A stretch of DNA of 59,517 nucleotides from an uncultured Burkholderiales bacterium (GTDB taxonomy: Bacteria; Pseudomonadota; Gammaproteobacteria; Burkholderiales; Burkholderiaceae_C), in assembly GCA_903906635.1 (NCBI GenBank), contig CAIVLE010000057.1:1-59517 (forward strand), in the 5' to 3' direction. The position numbers and the translations under genes are program-made. The notes beneath the pieces are model-generated. The model did no database searches and was not told the origin of the DNA. It saw only the letters and a program-made list of their open reading frames with translations. Position 1 is the stretch's first letter, and every line of letters starts with the position of its first letter. This document shows positions 49,243 to 57,135 of this stretch, piece after piece.

Positions 49243-50235
49243 TCAAGGATCGATTTGCACGTTGGCCTTGTCGATCACCACACGAATACTTTTGAGCTCA
49301 TCGGCCAGCCATTTGGCATGCGCAGCAGGGCTGCGCTGGTTGATGGGAAAGATCCCCGTGCCCATGTCGGCCAGGCGTTTTTGCACGGCGGCATCGGCCA
49401 GGGCAAACTGCAGCGCAGCATTGAGCTGGGTCACGATGGCAGTGGGTGTGCCCTTGGGCGCATAAAGGCCGTGCCAGACGGACACGTCAACTTGGGGCAG
49501 GCCGAGTTCACGGGTGGTCGGGATGTCAGGGAATGCCGGATTTCTTTGCGGCGAGGTGATGGCATAGGCCTTGATCTTTTTGGATGCCAAATGTGGGAAC
49601 GCATTGGTGGTCTGGTCGCATAACAGATCAACGTGACCTGCCATCACGTCTTGCAAGGCCATGCTGGTGCTTTTGTAGGGAATCAAGTTGGGCTCGGCAC
49701 CCAAGGCTTGGCCCAACATGATGGCGCACAAATGCGAGCCGGTCCCCACCCCCGCATTGGAGAACGCCACCTTGCCTCCATTGGTTTTTAGGGTGTTGAA
49801 CAACTCTTTGGCATCCTTGGCCGAATAGGATGGGTTGGCTGCCAACACATAGGGACCGATGTTGACCAAGCCTATCGGCTCAAAAGCCGTGGCAGTGTCA
49901 TAACTCAAGTTTTTGTAGAGCGCCGCAGACAGGGCAATGGTGGTGTGTATCAACACCGTGTAGCCATCGGGTTTGGCATGTGCCGCACGGGCAGCTGCGA
50001 TCGTGCCACCGGCCCCAGGTACGTTCTCCATGACCAGCGGTTGGCCAAGGTTGTCAGCCATCTTTTGGCCAATCAAACGAGCCACGCTGTCAGTTGCACT
50101 GCCCGCGGGGAAAGGCACCACCACATTGATCGGTCGTGCCGGGTATGACTGCGCCATTACGACAGGTGTGGCCAGCACACAGACGCCAAACAACACGCAC
50201 CAGGCTGCTCTCAAGCGCTGAAGAAATGGGTTCAT
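49243..50235 (-). CDS. Bug-family receptor at the end of the hydantoin operon
   Basis: A 330-residue TctC-like receptor with signal peptide (AAWCVLFGVCVLATPVVMAQ). Motifs are RPINVVVPFPAGSATDSVAR, QPLVMENVPGAGGTIAAAR, YDTATAFEPIGLV, LIPYKSTSMALQDVMAGHVD and PTAIVTQLNAAL. The usual PAGGxxD loop reads PAGSATD, and IPYKG reads IPYKS, both at ligand-contact positions, so the ligand may be atypical. It starts 19 bases after the ABC ATPase gene. ATG at 50235 is preferred over earlier starts inside the ATPase gene. Confidence 0.9.
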   Translation of the reverse strand: MNPFLQRLRAAWCVLFGVCVLATPVVMAQSYPARPINVVVPFPAGSATDSVARLIGQKMADNLGQPLVMENVPGAGGTIAAARAAHAKPDGYTVLIHTTIALSAALYKNLSYDTATAFEPIGLVNIGPYVLAANPSYSAKDAKELFNTLKTNGGKVAFSNAGVGTGSHLCAIMLGQALGAEPNLIPYKSTSMALQDVMAGHVDLLCDQTTNAFPHLASKKIKAYAITSPQRNPAFPDIPTTRELGLPQVDVSVWHGLYAPKGTPTAIVTQLNAALQFALADAAVQKRLADMGTGIFPINQRSPAAHAKWLADELKSIRVVIDKANVQIDP

Positions 50236-50254
50236 GGGGGACAGGTCCAATCGA

Positions 50255-51070
50255 TCAAGTTGATGGCGCTGAGTGGGTCGCATCATGCGCATGTTTGGCC
50301 GCTTCACGCGCAAGTTGTGCCTCTTCACGGATGACCTCCATCACATGACGCTTGAGTTGGTTGAATTCAGCAGAGGTGACGTCTCGCGGGCGCTCCAAAT
50401 CAATGTGAATCAACTCGCGTATCTTGCCAGGGCGGTGCGTCATGATGGCAATTTGGGTACCCAGAATCAAGGCCTCGTCCACGCTGTGGGTCACAAATAC
50501 GATGGTGCTGCTGTAGGCCTGCCAAATGGCCACCAACTCTTCTTGCATTTCAAGTTTGGTTTGGGCATCTAAGGCCGCAAATGGCTCGTCCATCAAGATC
50601 ACAGCCGGGTTTTGCAGCAAGGCGCGGGCAATGCCCACACGCTGGGCCATACCGCCAGAGAGTTCACTGGGAAAATGCTGTTCAAACCCACGCAATTTCA
50701 CAGCGTCAACAAAGGGCTGTGCCGCGCGCTGACGCTCCTCTTTGCTGAGCCCTTTGAGTTTGAGTGCAAAGGCGATGTTGTCCCACACGGGCAACCAAGG
50801 CATCAAGTTGGCTTGCTGAAACACCATGCCGCGATCTGCACCTGGTCCCACGATAGGTTGGCCCCCGACCAAGACTTGACCTGTGGTGGGTTTTTCAAAT
50901 CCCGCCACCATATTGAGTAGCGTCGATTTACCGCACCCACTGGGGCCAATGAGGCATACGAACTCTTTCTTCTCGACGCTCAAGGTGACATGGTCAATGG
51001 CCAAGGTCTTGGTACCACGAACAGGGTCGTGGAACTCTTTGACAATGTCATTGAGTTGAATGAATGACAT
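50255..51070 (-). CDS. ABC importer ATP-binding protein (SsuB/TauB/NrtD type)
   Basis: A 271-residue ATPase: Walker A GPSGCGKST, Q-loop MVFQQANLMPWLPVWDNIAFALKL, signature LSGGMAQRVGIARAL, Walker B VILMDEPFAALDAQTK and His-switch IVFVTHSVDEALILGTQI. LMPWLPVWDN and MAQRVGIARAL are characteristic of the nitrate/sulfonate/taurine importers. It powers the permease encoded nine bases upstream. Confidence 0.92.
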   Translation of the reverse strand: MSFIQLNDIVKEFHDPVRGTKTLAIDHVTLSVEKKEFVCLIGPSGCGKSTLLNMVAGFEKPTTGQVLVGGQPIVGPGADRGMVFQQANLMPWLPVWDNIAFALKLKGLSKEERQRAAQPFVDAVKLRGFEQHFPSELSGGMAQRVGIARALLQNPAVILMDEPFAALDAQTKLEMQEELVAIWQAYSSTIVFVTHSVDEALILGTQIAIMTHRPGKIRELIHIDLERPRDVTSAEFNQLKRHVMEVIREEAQLAREAAKHAHDATHSAPST

Positions 51071-51079
51071 ACCTACCCT

Positions 51080-51895
51080 TTAAGAATTGTTACCTTGCAA
51101 TGTGCCGGCTTGTTGCCAACGCAGCAATTTGTTCATGATGGCTTTCAGGCCAAAATCAGACAGAAAACCCAATAACCCAATGCTGACCATGCTGGCGATC
51201 ACCATGTCGTAGCGCAAGAAATAGTAGGAGTCCCACAGCACGTAGCCCAACCCGCTTTTGACGGCCACCATCTCAGAGGTCACCGTCAGCATCCACGCAC
51301 TGCCCACACCGATGCGCAAACCAGCAAAGATGCTGGGCATGGCCGCAGGTACCACCACAAATCGCAGCATTTGGTACTCGCTCGCACCCGCCATGGCGGC
51401 CGCCCGAAGTAACTCACGGCTGACGGTTTTGACGCCATGGATGGTGTTCATCAGGATGGGGAAAAACGCACCCAAAAACACCAAGAAGATGGCCGGCTTG
51501 TCGGCAATGCCAAACCAAATGATGGCCAATGGAATCCAAGACACCGGTGGAATGGGTCGCAACATTTGCAGGGTGGGTTCGATGGTTTTTTCAATCACCC
51601 GCGACCAACCAATACCCACGCCCAAACCAATCCCACACACACTGGCGATGAGGTAACCGGTGAAAACACGTGTGCTGCTGGCCAATGCATCGAGGTACCA
51701 ATGGCCTGCGTTGTCTTGGGTGTACTCGGTGATGGCAAAGAGCCAATCAGCCCATGACATCAAAACACGCGAGGGCGCGGGCAACAAGGCGGGAGGAATG
51801 TAGCCAGAGCGAGAAAATATTTCCCAACTGCTGACCAACAAAAGCGGTACCCAAAAGCGGCCCTTGTTGAGCCAAAGCAAACGTAACAATGGCAT
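51080..51895 (-). CDS. ABC importer permease (SsuC/TauC type)
   Basis: A 271-residue permease with about six helices. The family segments are WEIFSRSGYIPPALLPAPSRV, TLQMLRPIPPVSWIPLAIIWFGI, the coupling EAA region RELLRAAAMAGASEYQMLRFVVVPAAMP (in pieces) and RIGVGSAWMLTVTSEMVAVKSGLGY. These are typical of nitrate/sulfonate/taurine importer permeases. It starts seven bases after the binding-protein gene. Confidence 0.92.
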   Translation of the reverse strand: MPLLRLLWLNKGRFWVPLLLVSSWEIFSRSGYIPPALLPAPSRVLMSWADWLFAITEYTQDNAGHWYLDALASSTRVFTGYLIASVCGIGLGVGIGWSRVIEKTIEPTLQMLRPIPPVSWIPLAIIWFGIADKPAIFLVFLGAFFPILMNTIHGVKTVSRELLRAAAMAGASEYQMLRFVVVPAAMPSIFAGLRIGVGSAWMLTVTSEMVAVKSGLGYVLWDSYYFLRYDMVIASMVSIGLLGFLSDFGLKAIMNKLLRWQQAGTLQGNNS

Positions 51896-51902
51896 GGTGA
51901 CC

Positions 51903-52937
51903 TCAATAGCCTAGGGCAGAAGCGGGCTTGCCAGTGGCCTGCATCAAAAACGTGTAGTTCATGTTTTTGTCGATGTCGGCGCTGACGTCACGTGAGATGT
52001 ATTTGAGGTCCAACATCATGTCAGCAATCGCCTTCGTGGTGCCGCGCTTCATGGTGATGTCTGGGTACGCATTCTTCAAGGCCTCGGTGGCCACCGCACG
52101 GTCCAAGCCCGTGCCCTTGACGATGCTGTCGATCCAGCCTTGCTTGTCTTTGTCGAGCACTTCGACCAAACGAACCACCGACGCCACGGCTTGGCGTACG
52201 GCCTCAGGTTTTTCTTTGATCACGTCCGAGCGCGTCAAGATCAAGTTGGTCAAGCGTCCTGCCGCCTGGTCGTAGGGGTAGTTGAAGTGTTTGCCAATAC
52301 CTGTCATTCGGATTTGCGAGGCAAAAGGCTCGACCGTGCCAATCAACTCAATTTCGCCACGCTGCAAGGCCGCTGCATGGTCGGAGTAGTTGGGGATGTT
52401 GATGAATTGCACATCGCGTGTGGGGCTGATGCCGTTCTTGACCAACTCACCACGCATGTGCAGGTCTTGGGCGTTGCCACGCGACGCTGCAATGCGAAAC
52501 GGTTTGCCTTGCGCTTTGTAGTCGGCAATCATTTTCTTCAGTCCAGCCCAGTCATCAGGTGCCAAAGGTGAATCCTTGCCCACCAACAATTCTGAGCCGC
52601 CATTGACTTGGCCTGACACGGCCACCAAATCCAAACCCTTGTCCAAGCCGGAGACGAAATTCAAATAGGTGACTTGTGCAATGTCCACGCTCTTGGACAC
52701 CAAGGCCGTCAAGGCGTCATTGCCCGAGTTGAAATTGATGGCTTCAATCTCCACACCTTTGGCCAGTCCAGGCACCATAGCCATTGACAGGCAATGGGCA
52801 CATTTGGCGTACGCCATTTTGATTTTGATCGGCGCTGTTTGCGCTTGCGCATGCAAGCTCAACCCCAAGCCCACACTGCAAGCCAGTGCAAGGGTCAGGC
52901 GGCGTATCGTCAACAGGGAGCGAGGTGACAGGATCAT
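51903..52937 (-). CDS. ABC importer substrate-binding protein (NMT1/SsuA-like) with CxxC
   Basis: A 344-residue binding protein with signal peptide (RLTLALACSVGLGLSLHAQAQ). It has the NrtA/SsuA/NMT1 fold: IKIKMAYAKCAHCLSMAMVPG, EAINFNSGNDALTALVSKSVDIAQV, FINIPNYSDHAAALQRGEIELIG and NLILTRSDVIKEKPEAV. Unusually, the first strand contains a CxxC pair (KCAHC) where relatives have no cysteines; it may form a disulfide or bind a metal. The operon's hydantoinase suggests a pyrimidine- or hydantoin-like ligand; THI5/NMT1 proteins are known to bind pyrimidines. The racemase-like gene ends 11 bases upstream. Confidence 0.88.
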   Translation of the reverse strand: MILSPRSLLTIRRLTLALACSVGLGLSLHAQAQTAPIKIKMAYAKCAHCLSMAMVPGLAKGVEIEAINFNSGNDALTALVSKSVDIAQVTYLNFVSGLDKGLDLVAVSGQVNGGSELLVGKDSPLAPDDWAGLKKMIADYKAQGKPFRIAASRGNAQDLHMRGELVKNGISPTRDVQFINIPNYSDHAAALQRGEIELIGTVEPFASQIRMTGIGKHFNYPYDQAAGRLTNLILTRSDVIKEKPEAVRQAVASVVRLVEVLDKDKQGWIDSIVKGTGLDRAVATEALKNAYPDITMKRGTTKAIADMMLDLKYISRDVSADIDKNMNYTFLMQATGKPASALGY

Positions 52938-52948
52938 GGAATGAACTC

Positions 52949-53722
52949 CTAGAGTGATTGAGAAGGTGAAAAATTGGGGGGAGGCGACGCCAGCAGGGCT
53001 TTAATCGCGGGGGACAAACCAAGGTGCGGTTTTTGAGGAGGTGGCGCGTAGCTGCCCTCTCGGGCTTTTAGAGAACGCAAGCTCACCAACAACTCAGCTT
53101 GTTTGACCGCGCTCGACACACCGTCGACCACGGGAACAGGCAGCAAGCGCTCAATGGCGCGCGCCAGTCCAGCCAAAGGCGCACCAGCCAGCACGATGAC
53201 ATCTGCACCGTCCTCACGCACACACTGTTGGGCCAAGCTGATCAATCGCTCGCTGTGATCGACTTGCACCGTGGCCACATCTTGAAGCGGGTCGTTGAGG
53301 GCTCTGAAACTGGCCAAACGCGAGCTGAGGTGGTACTCATGCACCATGTCCAAATACCACCCCCGCATGCGCGGGGAAATCGAGACGATGGAGAACTTGC
53401 CGCCCAACTGACAGGCTGTGGCCAAAGATGCCTGCGTCATGCCTGTGACGGGCACTGGCAACACTTCGCGCAAGGCGGCCAAACCTGGGTCGCCAAAGGC
53501 AGCCACGATCACGGCGTCGTGCCCCGCCAGATTCGCGCCCACTTGTTCGGCGGTGGCGTAGGCGCCCACCATGGCTTCAAAGCGCGTCTCGATGTAGGCC
53601 ACACCGAACTGTGCCGTCAGCGCAGTGATCTGGGTGCCGGGCGACGCACTGCGCAAAGCCTCTGCGTGAATCAAAGCGGTCACGCTGGTTGAAATATTGG
53701 GATTGACGACCAAGAGCTTCAT
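52949..53722 (-). CDS. Hydantoin racemase-family protein lacking both catalytic cysteines
   Basis: A 257-residue Asp/Glu/hydantoin racemase-superfamily protein. It has KLLVVNPNIS, HDAVIVAAFGDPGLAALRE, VPVTGMTQASLATACQLGGKFSIVSI, GADVIVLAGAPLAGLARAIE and VPVVDGVSSAVKQAELLV, closely matching hydantoin/allantoin racemases. Active enzymes have two catalytic cysteines, in ACFGDPGL and LGCAGMA; here these positions are Ala75 and Gly180, so the normal two-base racemisation cannot occur. Other cysteines (104, 167) are not at these sites. It lies between the hydantoinase and ABC genes, so may be a ligand-binding or differently catalytic derivative. ATG at 53722 gives the family start. Confidence 0.85.
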   Translation of the reverse strand: MKLLVVNPNISTSVTALIHAEALRSASPGTQITALTAQFGVAYIETRFEAMVGAYATAEQVGANLAGHDAVIVAAFGDPGLAALREVLPVPVTGMTQASLATACQLGGKFSIVSISPRMRGWYLDMVHEYHLSSRLASFRALNDPLQDVATVQVDHSERLISLAQQCVREDGADVIVLAGAPLAGLARAIERLLPVPVVDGVSSAVKQAELLVSLRSLKAREGSYAPPPQKPHLGLSPAIKALLASPPPNFSPSQSL

Positions 53723-53727
53723 GGGAG

Positions 53728-55176
53728 TCAAGGCCTCCACAAGGGCGAGCGGTGGCCACGCCCGCGCACCCGAGCTGGCATGGGTCGCTCACATGCCAAA
53801 AACTGGCCATGCCCGGCTTGGCCGAGGTATTGCCCGTCACGCCAGACCACCACGCCTCGCGACAGGGTGATGGCAGGCCAAGCCCTGACGTCGATGCCCT
53901 CGTAGGGTGTGTAGTCCACGTTGTGGTGGAGCGCGCTGTTTTGAATCGTACGAGGCGTCTCAAGGTCCCACACCACGAGGTCAGCGTCCGAACCCACCGC
54001 AATCGTGCCCTTGCGCGGAAACAAACCGTACAACTTGGCGGCTTGGGTGGAGGTCAGGTCCACGAAACGGTGCACATCAATTCGCCCATCCAAGACACCG
54101 TGCGACATCAGTAAGGGCAAGCGTGTTTCTAAGCCCGGAATGCCATTGGGCACCTGGGTGAAAGGAGCCTCACCCCCATGCACTTGTTTGCCGTGTGGTC
54201 CTTCAAAGGAAAACGGCGCATGGTCAGAAGAAAAAACCTGAAAAGTGCCGTTGTCCAAGGCACGCCAAATCACGTCTTGGTTGGCTTTGTCTCGGGGGGG
54301 AGGACTGCAAATGCATTTCGCACCCTCAAAACCCTCTTGGTCCAAATCCTCTGCGCTCAACATCAGGTACTGCGGACAGGTTTCAGCATAAATTTTCAGA
54401 CCCAGCCCCTGCGCCGCACGAATTTGCGCAACGGCCTCTTGACCCGAGACATGCACCACCAACATCGGCACATCCACCAACTCAGCCAAGGCAATGGCGC
54501 GGTGTGTGGCCTCACGCTCCAACAACATGGGACGAGCATGCGCGTGATAGCGCGGCGCTGTCATGCCAGCGTCGAGCAATTGCTCGGTCAACCACGCGAT
54601 GCAATCGGCATTTTCTGCATGGATCATGGTCATCGCACCTTCGGCGCGTGCCACGGACAAGAGCTTCAAAATTTCACGGTCGTTGAGCTTCATGTCGTCG
54701 TAGGTCATGTAGAGCTTGAACGAGCTGTAGCCTTGCGCCACCAAGCGTGGCAGCTCTTCATGGAGCACCTGAGGCGTGGGGTCACTGACGATCAAATGAA
54801 AGGCGTAGTCAATCGCTGCCAAATGTCCCGCGCGTTGGTGGTAGTCGTCCACTGCGGCTTGCAAAGACTGGCCCTTGAATTGACAGGCAAATGGAATGAC
54901 CGTGGTCGTTCCACCGCAAGCAGCAGACCGAGTGCCAGACAAAAAATCATCCGCCATCTTGGCGCCATCTGACATCGGTTGATCCAAGTGGCAATGCGAG
55001 TCAATGCCCCCGGGTGTGACCAAGCGGCCTTGGGCGTCGATTTCCTCGCGCCCGCCCCCTAAGTGCTTGCCGATGGCCTCGATGCGTCCGTTGACGATGC
55101 CGATGTCTGCCAAGTAACGGTCAGTGGCCGTGGCAATCTCGGCATGCCGAACCACCACATCAAAGTCCAGACTCAT
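53728..55176 (-). CDS. Hydantoinase/dihydropyrimidinase
   Basis: A 482-residue cyclic amidohydrolase that opens hydantoin or dihydropyrimidine rings to N-carbamoyl amino acids. The binuclear metal site is complete: GIDSHCHLDQP (HxH), carbamylated Lys in SSFKLYMTYDD, His in MIHAENADC, His in MLVVHVSGQEA and Asp in FSSDHAPFSFEG. The C-terminus has the family's LPLLMSHGVLDGRI, AKLYGLFPRKGTIAVGSDADLVVWD and SALHHNVDYTPYEG (fragments). ATG at 55176 overlaps the stop of the preceding gene; an N-carbamoyl-amino-acid hydrolase is missing from the operon. The short gap of five bases to the racemase-like gene indicates one transcript. Confidence 0.93.
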   Translation of the reverse strand: MSLDFDVVVRHAEIATATDRYLADIGIVNGRIEAIGKHLGGGREEIDAQGRLVTPGGIDSHCHLDQPMSDGAKMADDFLSGTRSAACGGTTTVIPFACQFKGQSLQAAVDDYHQRAGHLAAIDYAFHLIVSDPTPQVLHEELPRLVAQGYSSFKLYMTYDDMKLNDREILKLLSVARAEGAMTMIHAENADCIAWLTEQLLDAGMTAPRYHAHARPMLLEREATHRAIALAELVDVPMLVVHVSGQEAVAQIRAAQGLGLKIYAETCPQYLMLSAEDLDQEGFEGAKCICSPPPRDKANQDVIWRALDNGTFQVFSSDHAPFSFEGPHGKQVHGGEAPFTQVPNGIPGLETRLPLLMSHGVLDGRIDVHRFVDLTSTQAAKLYGLFPRKGTIAVGSDADLVVWDLETPRTIQNSALHHNVDYTPYEGIDVRAWPAITLSRGVVVWRDGQYLGQAGHGQFLACERPMPARVRGRGHRSPLWRP

Positions 55177-55898
55177 GCCACATCCCTGAACAAGCCGCCC
55201 CAACCAGACACGCGTCGCGTGTCAATGCCCACGAGCTTCAAGGCTTTCCACACCACGGTACTCACACTGTCGTAGATCGCAATACCCAGCTCGCGCTCTA
55301 AGCGCTCCACCAAGGCAGCACCGCGCAAATTGGTACACATGATCAAAATCGCCTCAGGCTTGGCCTTAGCCACCTCACGAATCATCGTTTCGATTTGCGC
55401 CTCGGTGACTTCAGAAAATGAGTAGTTGTCTTCCAACTCTAAGTGGCGTTCAGCCACCATCTCATAACCAGCCGTTTGGTAGTTTTGAATGATGGCATCT
55501 TGAACACTTTGCAAATACGGAGACACCAAGGCGAGTTTTCGAACTCCAGTTTTTTGGAGAATTTCATTCATCGCCAACACAGAGGTGCAAGCCTTGGCAC
55601 CGGTGGTGGCCTCAATGCTTTGGCACAGTCGAAGGTCCGAATCAAAGCCCAACCAACTCGACGAGGTACCACTCCAGCCTATCACTTGACAACGGGCATG
55701 CCCCAACAGCTCAGCAGCTTTGACCACCTCGGGGGTGGCAAATTGCGCCAGCGCACCCTCGCTCAGAGCAATGCGCGTCACAGCAAATCTTCCAAAGTGC
55801 GCGCTGGCCTCTTGCACCGAACGCAACATCTCTGATGTGAGGGGCTCCAGCACCGTGTTTGAAGACGGCGTCAACATTCCAAGTAAGGCCCTTTGCAT
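55173..55898 (-). CDS. Maleate isomerase/arylmalonate-decarboxylase-like protein
   Basis: A 241-residue member of the Asp/Glu racemase superfamily, closest to maleate cis-trans isomerases: GMLTPSSNTVLEPLT, CQVIGWSGTSSSWLGFDSD, KLALVSPYLQSVQDAIIQNY, FSEVTEAQIETMI and ILIMCTNLRGAALVERLE. Maleate isomerase uses two cysteines. The second is present (MCTN), while the first position reads WSGTSSS, so only one catalytic Cys is likely, as in arylmalonate decarboxylase. It is the first gene of the minus-strand hydantoin operon and overlaps the hydantoinase by four bases. Confidence 0.82.
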   Translation of the reverse strand: MQRALLGMLTPSSNTVLEPLTSEMLRSVQEASAHFGRFAVTRIALSEGALAQFATPEVVKAAELLGHARCQVIGWSGTSSSWLGFDSDLRLCQSIEATTGAKACTSVLAMNEILQKTGVRKLALVSPYLQSVQDAIIQNYQTAGYEMVAERHLELEDNYSFSEVTEAQIETMIREVAKAKPEAILIMCTNLRGAALVERLERELGIAIYDSVSTVVWKALKLVGIDTRRVSGWGGLFRDVA

Positions 55899-56157
55899 TG
55901 AATACTCCTTTGCTTATGTCAAGCAAGCACCGAGCCAACCCAAAGTGGTTCAAACACAAAGCATTGCGCCATATCTGTGCGCCCAAACCAGGGGCGGGCA
56001 CAGCCTTGGTGCCAAAGAACGGGGGTTCGTCCTGATTTCAGTGCATCGTGCGACCCCAGTTAAAGTTAGGGCCTATGACAGCCCCCTTAAAACATCGTGC
56101 GACAAGAAATCTCTACGCGTCCGGCACCATGAAGCTGTGCATGGAGAGCTCTGCACG
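55899..56157. promoter_or_regulatory. Divergent control region between hydantoin operon and aapQMP, with repeats
   Basis: No gene is seen in these 259 bases, although the plus frame stays open by chance. CATCGTGCGAC occurs exactly at 56044-56054 and 56093-56103, 49 bases apart, and GCACGATG (56153-56160), the inverse of its first eight bases, overlaps the aapQ start codon. GTGCA (56137-56141) and TGCAC (56152-56156) could also pair and enclose the GGAGA ribosome-binding site. Both look like regulatory elements for aapQMP. Confidence 0.55.
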
Positions 56158-57135
56158 ATGAACTGGAACAGCCGGCGCACCCGCGCGCTGATTTATCAAG
56201 CCGCACTCATCGCCATCTTGCTGGTTACAGCGGGGTGGTTGCTGAGCAACACACTCACCAACATGCGTGCGCGCGGCATACAAAGCGGATTTGATTTTTT
56301 GTGGGACACCGCAGGCTTTGACATCGGCGAATCGCTGATCTCCTTTGATGCCACCCGACCCTATTGGCAGGCTTTTGAGGTGGGCTTACTCAACACCTTG
56401 CGCGTGTCACTGATCGGCATCGTCGCATGCACCCTGTGGGGCACGCTGCTGGGCATGGGGCGTTTGTCTGGCAACGCCCTGGCACGTGGCCTGTGCTATG
56501 CCTACACCGAGCTGTTTCGCAACATTCCCCTGTTGCTGCAACTCTTTATGTGGTACGTGCTGCTGGTCGAGTGGATGCCCGACAGTGAGACGCCGTTGCA
56601 CTTAGCGGACTTGTTTTTCCTCAGCAAAAGTGGCCTGACCCTGCCCTGGTTGTCGGCGCTGGATGGCCGCTTGATGTGGGACTTGCCGGTCTGGCAAGAC
56701 GGCAGTGTGCAGGGTGGTGCCAGCCTGAGTCCTGAATTTTTAGCGCTGACTTGGGGCTTGACCTTGTACACCTCTGCCTTCGTGGCCGAGGTAGTGCGCG
56801 CAGGTTTGCGGTCTGTACCCAAAGGACAGACCGAGGCTGCGCGCAGCGTGGGCCTGTCGCCGTGGCTGACCTTGCGTTTGGTGGTGTTGCCTCAGGCCAT
56901 GCGCCTGATCGTGCCGCCCATGACCAACCAGTACCTCAACCTCATCAAAAACTCATCGCTGGCCGTGGCCATTGGCTACCCCGACTTGGTGAACATCTCC
57001 AACACCGCGCTCAACCAAACCGGTCGTGCACTGGAATGCATTGCCTTGGTGATGGCGGTGTACCTGGGCCTGTCGCTGCTAACCGCCACGCTGATGAACG
57101 CGTACAACCGCCGCGTGGCGATGAAAGAACGGTGA
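56158..57135 (+). CDS. aapQ: General L-amino-acid ABC permease AapQ/BztB-like
   Basis: A 325-residue permease of the HisM/PAAT family. An early helix (ALIYQAALIAILLVTAGWLLSNTLTN) is followed by the Aap/Bzt-typical MRARGIQSGFDFLWDTAGFDIGESLI, an extended periplasmic loop, and the EAA region [35 protein letters not shown] (pieces). NQYLNLIKNSSLAVAIGYPDL is also diagnostic. ATG at 56158 follows GGAGAGC; longer starts run into the regulatory repeats. It shares one base with the aapM start. Confidence 0.92.
   Translation: MNWNSRRTRALIYQAALIAILLVTAGWLLSNTLTNMRARGIQSGFDFLWDTAGFDIGESLISFDATRPYWQAFEVGLLNTLRVSLIGIVACTLWGTLLGMGRLSGNALARGLCYAYTELFRNIPLLLQLFMWYVLLVEWMPDSETPLHLADLFFLSKSGLTLPWLSALDGRLMWDLPVWQDGSVQGGASLSPEFLALTWGLTLYTSAFVAEVVRAGLRSVPKGQTEAARSVGLSPWLTLRLVVLPQAMRLIVPPMTNQYLNLIKNSSLAVAIGYPDLVNISNTALNQTGRALECIALVMAVYLGLSLLTATLMNAYNRRVAMKER

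Noticed and set aside
55720-56157. N-terminal extension of aapQ by 146 codons
   Set aside because: It overlaps the divergent racemase-family gene and control region; aapQ from ATG 56158 already matches the family start.
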